A stretch of DNA of 64,000 bases from positions 1 through 64,000 of the forward strand of contig DUOO01000015.1 of assembly GCA_012838795.1 (NCBI GenBank). The letters are read 5' to 3'. The notes below the pieces were generated by a model that saw only the letters and a program-made list of their open reading frames with translations, had not been told where the DNA came from and ran no database searches. Shown piece by piece: positions 17,763 through 26,363 of the stretch. Position numbers and translations under genes: made by a program. This DNA is from Clostridiaceae bacterium. Lineage in GTDB: Bacteria; Bacillota; Clostridia; Saccharofermentanales; DTU023. How positions within the stretch are numbered: the first letter of the stretch is position 1; each line of letters opens with the position of its first letter.

Positions 17763-18533
17763 ATGACCAATCAAGTATTATCTTGTAAGAATGTGGGTAT
17801 AAATTTCGGTGGCTTGCAAGCAGTTCAAGATTTTAATTTAACTATAGACGATGGGGAGTTGATCGGTTTAATCGGTCCCAACGGTGCGGGAAAAACGACG
17901 GTTTTTAATTTGATTACCGGTGTTTATACACCTACGGAAGGTGAAATATTATTGTCAGGTATCAATATTATCGGAAAAATGCCGCATCAAATTGTACGTT
18001 ACGGTATTGCCAGAACTTTCCAAAACATTCGTTTGTTCGATCATTTGTCAGTATTGGATAATTTGAAAGTCGCAGCCAATAAAGATATGCGCTATTCAAT
18101 TTTCAGCGGCATGTTCCGTTTAGGCGGATATTGGCGTGAAGAAAGCGAAGTTACCGATAAAGCAATTGAAATTCTGGATATTTTCGATATGGGTAAACAT
18201 GCCTACAAGTATGCCAATTCTCTCTCATATGGTGAGCAGAGAAAACTGGAAATAGCAAGAGCGATGGCCACCGATCCCAAATTGTTGTTATTGGATGAAC
18301 CTGCTGCCGGAATGAATCCCACTGAAACTGATGAATTGATGGACACGATTATGCTGATTCGTAACGAATTCGGCATTACAACTTTGCTGATTGAACATGA
18401 TATGAGATTAGTCCTGGGTATTTGCGAGAGGTTAATGGTTCTCAATTACGGCCAGATTTTGGCAGAAGGAAATCCGCGCGATATTGTTAATGATCCTTTG
18501 GTTATTGAGGCTTATCTGGGCAAAGGAGAATGA
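17763..18533 (+). CDS. livG: Branched-chain amino acid ABC transporter ATPase LivG
   Basis: ABC ATPase of 256 residues. Walker A GPNGAGKTT is at about residues 38-46; the Q-loop lies in RTFQNIRLF. The signature motif is LSYGEQRKLEIARA, Walker B LLLLDEPAAGMNP, and the switch region is LLIEHDMRLV. It ends EAYLGKGE, typical of LivG. It energises uptake together with LivF. Confidence 0.96.
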   Translation: MTNQVLSCKNVGINFGGLQAVQDFNLTIDDGELIGLIGPNGAGKTTVFNLITGVYTPTEGEILLSGINIIGKMPHQIVRYGIARTFQNIRLFDHLSVLDNLKVAANKDMRYSIFSGMFRLGGYWREESEVTDKAIEILDIFDMGKHAYKYANSLSYGEQRKLEIARAMATDPKLLLLDEPAAGMNPTETDELMDTIMLIRNEFGITTLLIEHDMRLVLGICERLMVLNYGQILAEGNPRDIVNDPLVIEAYLGKGE

Positions 18534-18539
18534 GCTGAA

Positions 18540-19247
18540 ATGTTGAAAGTATCAAATCTGAATATTTATTACGATCATATCCATGCAGTTAAAGACTTGA
18601 GCATTGAGGTAGAAGAAGGAAAGATTGTCTGTCTGATAGGTGCTAACGGGGCAGGAAAAACAACTACTTTGCAAAGTATTTCAGGACTGTTGCCTATTCG
18701 CTCAGGCGAAATTACCTTTAAGGATAAATCAATAATCAAAAGCAAACCTCATTTAATTACTCATATGGGTATTGCCCAAGTTCCGGAAGGGCGCAGAATC
18801 TTTACCAATTTATCAGTACTGGATAATTTAAAGCTTGGTTCATATGCCATAAAAGATTCATTGCAGAATAAAGAAAAAGAAATAAAACGTATTTATGAGA
18901 GATTTCCGATTCTCAAGGAACGATCAAATCAAAGAGCAGGAACCTTGTCAGGCGGTGAACAACAGATGCTGGCAATTGGCCGCGCTTTGATGAGCCGCCC
19001 CAAATTATTATTGTTGGATGAGCCGTCCATGGGTTTGTCGCCGATTTATGTTGAAACAATTTTTGAAGTTATCGAGGATCTGATTCATGAAGGTGTTACA
19101 ATTTTATTAGTAGAACAAAATGCCAATATTGCTCTCTCAATTTCAGATTATGCTTATGTTTTAGAGACCGGCAGAATCGTAAAGTCCGGAACGTCTGAAG
19201 ATCTGATGAATGATCCTGATGTTAAAGTTGCCTATCTCGGAGCATAA
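18540..19247 (+). CDS. livF: Branched-chain amino acid ABC transporter ATPase LivF
   Basis: Second ATPase, 235 residues. Walker A GANGAGKTT, the LivF-typical GIAQVPEGRRIFTNLSVLDNL, signature LSGGEQQMLAIGRALM, Walker B LLLLDEPSMGLSP and switch LLVEQNANIAL are all present; the protein ends VAYLGA. It is the last gene of the liv operon and converges on cca, 43 bases away. Confidence 0.96.
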   Translation: MLKVSNLNIYYDHIHAVKDLSIEVEEGKIVCLIGANGAGKTTTLQSISGLLPIRSGEITFKDKSIIKSKPHLITHMGIAQVPEGRRIFTNLSVLDNLKLGSYAIKDSLQNKEKEIKRIYERFPILKERSNQRAGTLSGGEQQMLAIGRALMSRPKLLLLDEPSMGLSPIYVETIFEVIEDLIHEGVTILLVEQNANIALSISDYAYVLETGRIVKSGTSEDLMNDPDVKVAYLGA

Positions 19248-19290
19248 CGAATATTTTTAATGTTTGTCTGAAAACTACTAAAATTAATTA

Positions 19291-20625
19291 TTAAACAATA
19301 GCTTTGAGAGCTTCTAGAAGAGGCTCTCTTTTATTTTCCAATTTTTCGTTCAAGACGAGATCAAGGATTTGATTTAAGGCCAGACCGATTTGCGGGCCTT
19401 GAAGTCCGAGAGCCATAGCATCATAACCGTCAATCTCCAAGTCAGTTACTTGCAAAGCCGGTTTACTTCGGATTATTTTATCCAACATCAATGATATTTG
19501 GTTAAAATAATCGATCAATTCATAGCGGATTGCTTCGGATTTACCTGTAATGTCAGCTTTTTTCAAAAGGATTAATTTATATAACAAATCTGATCCGAAT
19601 TTGCGTAAGCGACGTTTTAAGATAACTTGATCCAATTCCAGCGGGTAATCATGGTAGCGAACCAACGTTTCAACTCGATCAATCAGTTTTTTTTCAAATT
19701 TCAATTCTTGCATATTGCAACGAGCAATTTCAGCTGATACTTGCGGATGTTGATAAAAATGTCCGATACCCTTGCTGTCTATAGAGAATGCAGCAGGTTT
19801 ACCAATATCGTGATAAAGAGCGGCCAGACGCAAATCTAATTCCGGCGGAGTATTACAGATAACTTCTATCGTATGACGAAATACATCATATTCGTGATAC
19901 GGATTATGTTGCTCAAAATCAAAAGTTGCTGCCAGATCCGGAATAAACACAGCAAAAATATCGCGAAAATCATAGAGAATTGCATGTAAATCGGATGAGA
20001 TCATGATTTGTCTGAATTCATGCTGAATTCGTTCTTGAGAAATATTTTTCAACAAAGAACGAAATTGATGTATTGCTTTTGTGGTTTGATCTTCTACTGA
20101 AAATCCCAAACTTGCAGCAAATCTTAACGCACGCAGAATCCTTAAAGCATCTTCTGCAAAACGTTCTTGCGGTTGCCCGACAGTACGGATGATTTTGTTT
20201 TTTAAATCCTGATAGCCTGAAAAAGGATCAATCAGACCTATGTCAGGATGAAATGCGATTGCATTAATCGTGAAGTCTCTTCTTGCTAAATCCGCTTTTA
20301 AACTTGTCGAAAAGCGGACTTGATTCGGGTGACGAAAATCGGTATATTCAGTTTCAATTCGAAATGTTGTAATTTCGATAGGCATTTGTTCAATTATTAC
20401 TGATACCGTGCCGAATTTTAATCCGATCGGAATGACCTGAAAATCTGCAAAAACTTGACTGATTTGTTCCGGTTGGGCGGAAGTTGTCAGGTCATAGTCG
20501 ACAGGTGTTTGATTGTGCAACAAATCTCGTACCGAGCCTCCCACCAAATAAGCATCAAAACCATGTTCGTTCAAGAGCCTGATTGCCTGTAGAATTTGCG
20601 AAGGTATGTTATCCGGTTTAATCAT
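19291..20625 (-). CDS. cca: CCA-adding tRNA nucleotidyltransferase
   Basis: Class II nucleotidyltransferase of 444 residues that builds or repairs the tRNA 3' CCA end. The NTase head has YLVGGSVRDLLHN and the metal-binding DYDLTT. RRDFTINAIAFHPDIGLIDPFSGYQDL and EDALRILRALRFAASLGF follow. An HD domain, LAALYHDIGKP, is near the middle. A CCA-adding rather than poly(A) enzyme is expected, although both local tRNAs that are complete already encode CCA, so repair may be its main task. I start at ATG 20625, which overlaps the tcdA stop as ATGA; an earlier in-frame codon at 20685 would add 20 unrelated residues. Confidence 0.92.
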   Translation of the reverse strand: MIKPDNIPSQILQAIRLLNEHGFDAYLVGGSVRDLLHNQTPVDYDLTTSAQPEQISQVFADFQVIPIGLKFGTVSVIIEQMPIEITTFRIETEYTDFRHPNQVRFSTSLKADLARRDFTINAIAFHPDIGLIDPFSGYQDLKNKIIRTVGQPQERFAEDALRILRALRFAASLGFSVEDQTTKAIHQFRSLLKNISQERIQHEFRQIMISSDLHAILYDFRDIFAVFIPDLAATFDFEQHNPYHEYDVFRHTIEVICNTPPELDLRLAALYHDIGKPAAFSIDSKGIGHFYQHPQVSAEIARCNMQELKFEKKLIDRVETLVRYHDYPLELDQVILKRRLRKFGSDLLYKLILLKKADITGKSEAIRYELIDYFNQISLMLDKIIRSKPALQVTDLEIDGYDAMALGLQGPQIGLALNQILDLVLNEKLENKREPLLEALKAIV

Positions 20626-21332
20626 AAATCTATCTGAAATTGAGCGATATCTTCTACGACTCTTGCAGCACAAATTAAGCCGCAAGCTGCAGGTACATAA
20701 GCTAAGGATGCGATTGCATTTCGGCCACTTGTTACAGGTTTTTCCGGAGAAAATACGACTGTATGCTGCGTGATATTATTCTTCTTTAATTCACTGCGCA
20801 ACTTTTTTGCCAAACGATCATTATAAGTTTGAAAAATATCACAAACCATAAATCCGGCAGGATCATATTTATTGCCCGCACCCATAGCGGAGACAATCGG
20901 AATTTGATGCCGGTGAGCCATAATAATCAAGTCGATTTTTGATTGTACGGAATCAATGGCATCGACAATATAATCCAAATCTTTCGGCAAAAACTCAAGA
21001 CCTGTTTCGGCATTATAAAATATTTGATGAGTATTAATTTTTGCTTGTGGATTGATGTCGTGAATACGCTGTTTCACCACATCTACTTTTGGCAGACCGA
21101 TTGTTTGTTGCAATGCACAGAGTTGACGATTCAGATTGCTCCGCTCAACTAAATCATAATCGATTAATTCAAAATGACCGATGCCTGATCTGGCTAAAGC
21201 TTCGGCAGCATAGGAACCGACTCCGCCCAAACCGAATATTGCAACTTTGGCATTTTGCAAGTTTAATGCCCCTTGCTCTGTCAACAAGGGCAGTGATCTG
21301 GTAAATAACGGATTTTCTTTGATTTCTTTCAT
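20622..21332 (-). CDS. tcdA: tRNA threonylcarbamoyladenosine dehydratase
   Basis: ThiF/E1-like ATP-dependent enzyme of 236 residues (CsdL/YgdL family) that cyclises t6A37 to ct6A in ANN-decoding tRNAs. The nucleotide loop is FGLGGVGSYAAEALARSGIG, followed by LIDYDLVERSNLNRQ, DAIDSVQSKIDL, and SAMGAGNKYDPAGF. No CxxC zinc pairs are visible, consistent with TcdA rather than ThiF or MoeB. It overlaps cca by four bases, forming a tRNA-maturation pair. Confidence 0.92.
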   Translation of the reverse strand: MKEIKENPLFTRSLPLLTEQGALNLQNAKVAIFGLGGVGSYAAEALARSGIGHFELIDYDLVERSNLNRQLCALQQTIGLPKVDVVKQRIHDINPQAKINTHQIFYNAETGLEFLPKDLDYIVDAIDSVQSKIDLIIMAHRHQIPIVSAMGAGNKYDPAGFMVCDIFQTYNDRLAKKLRSELKKNNITQHTVVFSPEKPVTSGRNAIASLAYVPAACGLICAARVVEDIAQFQIDL

Positions 21333-21358
21333 AGTTTAATATCGGTTTAATCTGATAT

Positions 21359-22348
21359 TTATTCTGCGGTAAAATACGCTTCCAATGCTTCCGGCGAATC
21401 TTCCGGTACAGATTTGAATCGACCGATCGGTAACGGCTCGATAAAACCCCAATCACCGAATTTGAAATTATCTTCTTTAAGATTTTCCATATGCTGCAAC
21501 AGGCCGGTAGTTTGACTTTCTAATGTATCGATGTAGTGGACAATAGCTGCTGCAACTGAAGTCGGTCGATCACCGTAGTCTCCGTGATGCCCGATGATTA
21601 CACTCTGTACCTGACGGTAGAAGGTTTCGTCAAATAATTCGATAATTGCATCTTTGTAGTTGGCAATGAATTCAATGCCGCGAACCCGATGATTGGCATA
21701 CCAGAATTTTGAAGGAGCTAAATCTTCATATTCGAAGACTTTGCCTATGTCATGGACCATAATTGAGAAAGTTAAGAGATCGGCACATTCCAATAAGTCG
21801 GAATTGTTTTCCAACAGCGCTGCCAGAATATTAAGCATTTTTACAGTGTGGTTAACCAGGCCACCTATCTTATTGTCGTGATAATATATAGCAGCCCCTT
21901 CAGTCGTGAAACGTCCTTTTATTTCAGGATCTTTGATTATTTCTTCCAGCAGACGCCAGCAATCCTTGGATACACCCAATGCACTTAGTTTACCGACAGC
22001 TCTTTTCCAATTTTGATTAATCTGATCACGCGGGATACTTGGCAAAAAATCATGTTTGGTAATTTCCGGATTTGCCGAGACTTCGATATTGCGTACAGTA
22101 AAATAGAATCCGTTGTATTCTGAACCGACTATTTCAACATCATAAATACCTGTGCCGTTGGCCAGCACAGTCGAAAAAATTTCCTCTTCCCAAATTCGAA
22201 AATCAAACAGACCGTCTTGCGAAAGAAATTGTCCAACCATAAAATCACCTTTTTTACCGGTACGAATTGACGGCACGACATTGATCAAGACAGTGCCTTG
22301 GGAAACTTTACCTTTTTCTTGTGCTTGCTTCAGGTCTAAAATCGACAT
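21359..22348 (-). CDS. yhaM: 3'-5' exoribonuclease, YhaM family
   Basis: Protein of 329 residues with an N-terminal OB-fold (about 15-95, starting TVLINVVPSIRTGKKGDFMVGQ) and a C-terminal HD domain (GGLVNHTVKML with the first His, then FSIMVHDIGKVFEY, and IIGHHGDYGD). This architecture is that of YhaM, a metal-dependent 3'-5' exoribonuclease of Firmicutes acting on RNA and single-stranded DNA. The spacing to tcdA is 26 bases, so it likely heads the yhaM-tcdA-cca operon. Confidence 0.9.
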   Translation of the reverse strand: MSILDLKQAQEKGKVSQGTVLINVVPSIRTGKKGDFMVGQFLSQDGLFDFRIWEEEIFSTVLANGTGIYDVEIVGSEYNGFYFTVRNIEVSANPEITKHDFLPSIPRDQINQNWKRAVGKLSALGVSKDCWRLLEEIIKDPEIKGRFTTEGAAIYYHDNKIGGLVNHTVKMLNILAALLENNSDLLECADLLTFSIMVHDIGKVFEYEDLAPSKFWYANHRVRGIEFIANYKDAIIELFDETFYRQVQSVIIGHHGDYGDRPTSVAAAIVHYIDTLESQTTGLLQHMENLKEDNFKFGDWGFIEPLPIGRFKSVPEDSPEALEAYFTAE

Positions 22349-22496
22349 TATTAATGCTCCTTTATCAAGTAATTACCTTGTGTTTATTATACTCATTAAT
22401 TACATGTTGTATATTGAGTGTAACGCTAGTATACCAAAATTGTGTATAATTAGACTAATTGAGAAAAGCATTTTTGCGATGTATGGAGGAATCCCG

Positions 22497-24617
22497 GTGA
22501 ACTCAAATCGAAATTTGGCAGAATATGTTGAGCAGTATGCAGATTGGTTTTTAGATACTCAATTATTACAGAAAAATCAGTACAGCAATAACTTATATCC
22601 ATATGAATATTTATTTTCACAGATTAGGTTCAATCAAGTAAATGTGAAAAACAGGATCATGTTTAATTCTTTGCCGAATTATAATATGGCGGAACAATCA
22701 GGCAGACCGAATGAAACTTTAACGGCATTTTATGCAGAGCGGGCCAAAGGCGGTGTCGGACTGATAACCACCGGTGCTGTTCCGGTTACCGGAAAAATTG
22801 ATCCTACAGTTACTGATTTATACGGCAGATCAATTTATCCTCAAATTATTGACGATCCGTCAGTTCTTTCGGGGTGGACTGAACTTACCGAAACTTGTCA
22901 TATTTTTTCTGCTAAAATATTCTTAACTCTATCTGCAGGTCCCGGTTTGACGGGTAAGCTGGAACTTGATTCCGATAAGATTAAACAACGTTTCCCGTTT
23001 GCTAAAAGACCGATTTCACCTTCAGGCGGTAAAAGTTTTGTACAAAATATTTATACTCGAAGATTATCCGAGTATAAGCTGAGACAAATTATTGCAAATT
23101 TCGCTCAAGCAGCTGCATTAGCTCAAAAGGTTAATTTTGACGGGATCTTGATAGAAGGCGGACGAGATGAATTAATTGCACAGATGTCAAATTCTGCAAT
23201 TAACAGACGAAAACTTGGTTCTTTCACTAACAGCCAAACATTTGCTTTAGAGATAATTCGCAGAATCAGAAGAGTTGTCGGAGCTGATTATCCGATAATT
23301 TATAGTCTGGATCTTGATCCGGGAAATTTGCCCTTGGATTTTTTGAAAAATTTGGTTCAAGCCGGTGTTGACGGTTTTGTAGTTCGTTTGGGCAATTATG
23401 CTTATAAGTGGTTGACTCAAGGTGCAAGAACATTGCCGCCCGGTTATAGTCTGGACCTGGCCGATCAAATTAAACATTTCTTTCAAACCGAGAATTTGAA
23501 CGGAACAAATGGTGAGCCTGTGCCGATTATAGTTGCAGGCAAAATGGATTTTCCTGATTTGGCTGAAACAGCATTACTTTCAGGTCAAGCAGATATGATT
23601 TGTCTGGAAGATGCTTTATTGGCAGATCCTGAATGGCCGAACAAAGTGTTTTGTGATTCGTTAAGTTCAATCAGACCGGTGGTTCGGGCAGAATCTGATT
23701 TTCATCAGAAAATTTCCAGCTCGGTTAATCCGAGAATCGGCCGAGAGTACAAATATAAAGACACAGTGATTCAAGTAGGCAGTCCACGCAAAATTGCAGT
23801 TGTCGGTGCCGGTTTAGCCGGAATTGAATGTGCGATTGCAGCACATTCCAGAGGGCACGAAATTTGGTTATTTGAGCAAACCGGAAAAATCGGAGGCAAA
23901 TTGAATAAAACTTTAACTCCCAACTTTAGGATTGATATTGCAAATTATTTATCTTGGCAACAGAAACGCATAGCTAATTTAGTGGAAAACAGTCCGAATT
24001 TTAATCTGGTTTTAAATACGATCGCCACAATGTCAATGCTTGAGGAAAGAAATTTTGATGTGATTGTTGTGGCGAGCGGTGGCAAATCGAAACCGTTTAA
24101 ACAATCAGAGATAGAGATGATAGATGTTTTAGATTTAGATTTTTCCAACAAAATAGAAGAGTCTTTATTTAAGCAATTAAATATTGTTGAAAAAAATAAA
24201 ATTGTGATTTACGGTGAGCATCCGACAGCTTTAGACATAGCTTATAATTTAGTTTATGCCTATGGCAAACATGTCTCTTTGTTATTCGAAGGTGAAGAAC
24301 AAATTGATTTGTTGCAAAATCTGGAAAGCCAACATTTACTGTATTTCCTTAAACGAAAAAAAGTTGATATATATTACAATGTTACTTTGAATCAATTAGA
24401 CAAAGAGCAAATCAGTTTTCAATCAACAGCCGGTAAATATGTTTTACCATATGATTTCTTGTTTAAAGCAACCGGACCGGAAGCCGAGCCGGAATTATAT
24501 AATCTGCTTTATAAATATAAAATATCGCCTTCTGTTTATCATATCGGTGACTGTGCTAAACCGGGTTCTAATACAGACAATATTAAAGCCGGATACAAAT
24601 TGGGGATTAATTTATGA
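22497..24617 (+). CDS. Divergent OYE-like NADH:flavin oxidoreductase fused to a pyridine nucleotide-disulfide oxidoreductase domain
   Basis: Protein of 706 residues with the two-part layout of 2,4-dienoyl-CoA reductase/trimethylamine dehydrogenase enzymes: an OYE-like TIM barrel (about 38-395, with VKNRIMFNSLP and FYAERAKGGVGLITTGAVPV) and a Rossmann half (KIAVVGAGLAGIECAIAAHSRGH, 432-454). Key motifs are altered. The cysteines that bind 4Fe-4S in relatives (normally C-x-x-C-x-x-x-C after IRP) are absent from 392-412, where SSVNP stands in place of C-x-VNP. The usual HGAHGYL active-site block reads EGGRDEL (220-226). It is probably FAD/FMN-binding but with unknown chemistry. Translation starts at GTG 22497, with TGGAGGA six bases upstream. 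It overlaps the next gene by four bases. Confidence 0.75.
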   Translation: MNSNRNLAEYVEQYADWFLDTQLLQKNQYSNNLYPYEYLFSQIRFNQVNVKNRIMFNSLPNYNMAEQSGRPNETLTAFYAERAKGGVGLITTGAVPVTGKIDPTVTDLYGRSIYPQIIDDPSVLSGWTELTETCHIFSAKIFLTLSAGPGLTGKLELDSDKIKQRFPFAKRPISPSGGKSFVQNIYTRRLSEYKLRQIIANFAQAAALAQKVNFDGILIEGGRDELIAQMSNSAINRRKLGSFTNSQTFALEIIRRIRRVVGADYPIIYSLDLDPGNLPLDFLKNLVQAGVDGFVVRLGNYAYKWLTQGARTLPPGYSLDLADQIKHFFQTENLNGTNGEPVPIIVAGKMDFPDLAETALLSGQADMICLEDALLADPEWPNKVFCDSLSSIRPVVRAESDFHQKISSSVNPRIGREYKYKDTVIQVGSPRKIAVVGAGLAGIECAIAAHSRGHEIWLFEQTGKIGGKLNKTLTPNFRIDIANYLSWQQKRIANLVENSPNFNLVLNTIATMSMLEERNFDVIVVASGGKSKPFKQSEIEMIDVLDLDFSNKIEESLFKQLNIVEKNKIVIYGEHPTALDIAYNLVYAYGKHVSLLFEGEEQIDLLQNLESQHLLYFLKRKKVDIYYNVTLNQLDKEQISFQSTAGKYVLPYDFLFKATGPEAEPELYNLLYKYKISPSVYHIGDCAKPGSNTDNIKAGYKLGINL

Positions 24618-25726
24618 ATAATCGGATGCCGTTAAAGATTGCCTTGGCCGGTTGCGGCAGAGTTGCGGACAAACATCTTAAAGCACTCAATTATTTGACG
24701 AATAATAACAAGAAACATGGTCAAAGAGCGGAGTTAATTGCCTTAATTGATCCAGTGCCTCAAGCCAGACAAAGAATTTTATCCGGATATGGATTTTCAC
24801 GAGACAATATACAAGAATATGACTGTCTCGAAGATATGTTTGAAACAAACGTTAACGACAGCCATATGAAACCTGATATTGTAGCTATTACTACACCTTC
24901 AAGTCAACACTATACTCAAGCTAAGCAGGCATTGGAAAATGATTGTCATGTTTTTATCGAAAAACCGATCGCAATGCAATTAGAGCACGCTCAAGAATTA
25001 AGATTGTTAGCAGAACAAAATTACAAAAAAATTGTTGTCGGTCACATATATCGCTATTTTCCGGTGATCGGTCTGGTGGCACAAGATATTGCGCAAGGTA
25101 TGTTCGGTAAACCTCTTTACGGAACGGTCAGTGTGCGCTGGGGTCATGATCAGACCTATTATGATCAGGCAACATGGCGCGGGACGAGAGAACATGACGG
25201 TGGTGCAATCATGAATCAGAGTATCCACGCACTGGACTTAATGCATTGGCTGCTGGGAGAACCTGAATTGATTTCAGCGAAAGGTGCAATCAGCACACAA
25301 ATCCACCGGATCGAGTCTGAGGATTTAGGTTTCGGAATTTTCGAATTCGCGGATGATCGCTGGTTAATGCTGGAAGGTACAACGAATACAGAGCCTGCTC
25401 GACCTGAAGCATCATTTTTTGTTCGTTTAACACAAGGTGATGTTAAAGCCGGTATCTCTTCAGGAAGAATATCATTTTCAGTTTTTGACTCTAACGGTAA
25501 ACAATTGAAAAACAGATATATCAGGCGAGAAATTTTCCGGAGGATCAAAACTGAAGGATTTTCTTATTTGCTGCAAATGGGTAATCCTCATACTGCCATC
25601 TATATAGATTTGATAGACAGCATTTCGAATGACAGGCAACCTTTAGCTGATGTTGTGAGCGGGATCAATTCCCTGAAATTGGTGCTGGCACTTTATCAAG
25701 ATGCAGGAGTGAGTTATAATCATTGA
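24614..25726 (+). CDS. Gfo/Idh/MocA-family NAD(P)-dependent oxidoreductase
   Basis: Protein of 370 residues. The N-terminal Rossmann motif KIALAGCGRVADKHLKAL is typical, and IEKPIAMQLEHAQEL contains the conserved EKP. The C-terminal domain has WRGTREHDGGAIMNQSIHALDLMHWLLGEP, where GGAIMNQSIHALDL carries the His of the family's catalytic motif. Members oxidise or reduce hydroxyls of sugars, inositols or sugar nucleotides. The substrate cannot be inferred. Its ATG overlaps the stop of the OYE-like gene (ATGA), so the two are made together. Confidence 0.88.
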   Translation: MNNRMPLKIALAGCGRVADKHLKALNYLTNNNKKHGQRAELIALIDPVPQARQRILSGYGFSRDNIQEYDCLEDMFETNVNDSHMKPDIVAITTPSSQHYTQAKQALENDCHVFIEKPIAMQLEHAQELRLLAEQNYKKIVVGHIYRYFPVIGLVAQDIAQGMFGKPLYGTVSVRWGHDQTYYDQATWRGTREHDGGAIMNQSIHALDLMHWLLGEPELISAKGAISTQIHRIESEDLGFGIFEFADDRWLMLEGTTNTEPARPEASFFVRLTQGDVKAGISSGRISFSVFDSNGKQLKNRYIRREIFRRIKTEGFSYLLQMGNPHTAIYIDLIDSISNDRQPLADVVSGINSLKLVLALYQDAGVSYNH

Positions 25727-25804
25727 TATGTTCCGGCTGAAACAGAGAGATGTACCGTTTAGAACAGTTAAGGTACGAGTTCCGCGGATACAGGCAGAAA
25801 ATAT

Positions 25805-25881
25805 GCGCCAGTAGCTCAGCAGGACAGAGCACTTCCCTCCTAAGGAAGGGGTCGGGGGTTCAAGTCCCTTCTGGCGCACCA
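25805..25881 (+). tRNA. tRNA-Arg (CCU)
   Basis: The acceptor GCGCCAG pairs with CTGGCGC. The D arm begins GTAGCTCAGCAGGACAGAGC. The anticodon stem CTTCC/GGAAG encloses CTCCTAA, giving anticodon CCT (decodes AGG). The T arm GGGGG/TCCCT has loop TTCAAGT, with one weak pair. Discriminator A and CCA are encoded. Confidence 0.95.
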
Positions 25882-25970
25882 CTGACTTTAATTTGCACAT
25901 ATATTTCAGTTAAGCTGGTTATTATGTGTGCTATGACAATTTAATTATTTAATACTTTGAAGGAATCAAC

Positions 25971-26363
25971 ATGGATATTTTTGAATTAGCTAAACAGGTT
26001 AGTCAAATGGAAATTGCAGATGCTTTTAAAGAGTTGAAATCCCAAGCGGAGTTTTTTCAATATAATCTAAGTGAGGCACCATATTATTTGCAGCCTGAGG
26101 GAAATATTTACACGTTATTTGAACATGATTTCAGTTTTTCAACAGGTGATGTTATAACATACACCGCAAAAGCGGAAGACCCGGCCGATGCAAACGGTAC
26201 TTGGGATGTTTTCTATTTTGTTGAAGATAATTGGTACCGTTATGAAGATCAAGAATTTGTTTTGCATAGAACAAGTCGTGTTGATTTTCCGGAAATGAAA
26301 TTGGAAGAGGTTCTGAGAATAAATAGTGATGATATTCCGGATGAAGATATAGATGGTTTTTAA
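25971..26363 (+). CDS. Hypothetical acidic protein
   Basis: A 130-residue soluble protein I do not recognise. It is strongly acidic, has no signal or membrane segment, and is rich in aromatic residues in its centre (YYLQPEGNIY, WDVFYFVEDNWYRYEDQEF). It ends in a very acidic tail (DDIPDEDIDGF). It starts after an AAGGAATC site and overlaps the methyltransferase gene by 11 bases, so the two are cotranscribed. Codon use resembles the neighbours and the frame is open, so it is probably a real gene. Confidence 0.7.
   Translation: MDIFELAKQVSQMEIADAFKELKSQAEFFQYNLSEAPYYLQPEGNIYTLFEHDFSFSTGDVITYTAKAEDPADANGTWDVFYFVEDNWYRYEDQEFVLHRTSRVDFPEMKLEEVLRINSDDIPDEDIDGF

Noticed and set aside
20626-20685. 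20-residue N-terminal extension of Cca
   Set aside because: It comes from the overlapping tcdA frame, is basic and unlike Cca, and a better ATG overlaps the tcdA stop.
22152-22496. 115-residue upstream extension of the OYE-like protein
   Set aside because: It lies antisense within yhaM and its upstream region; the GTG at 22497 has a strong TGGAGGA site.
25643-25900. Minus-strand 85-residue frame over the tRNA-Arg gene
   Set aside because: It is the well-known false protein produced by reading the complement of tRNA-Arg and its flanks; it has no ribosome site, and it overlaps the Gfo/Idh gene end.
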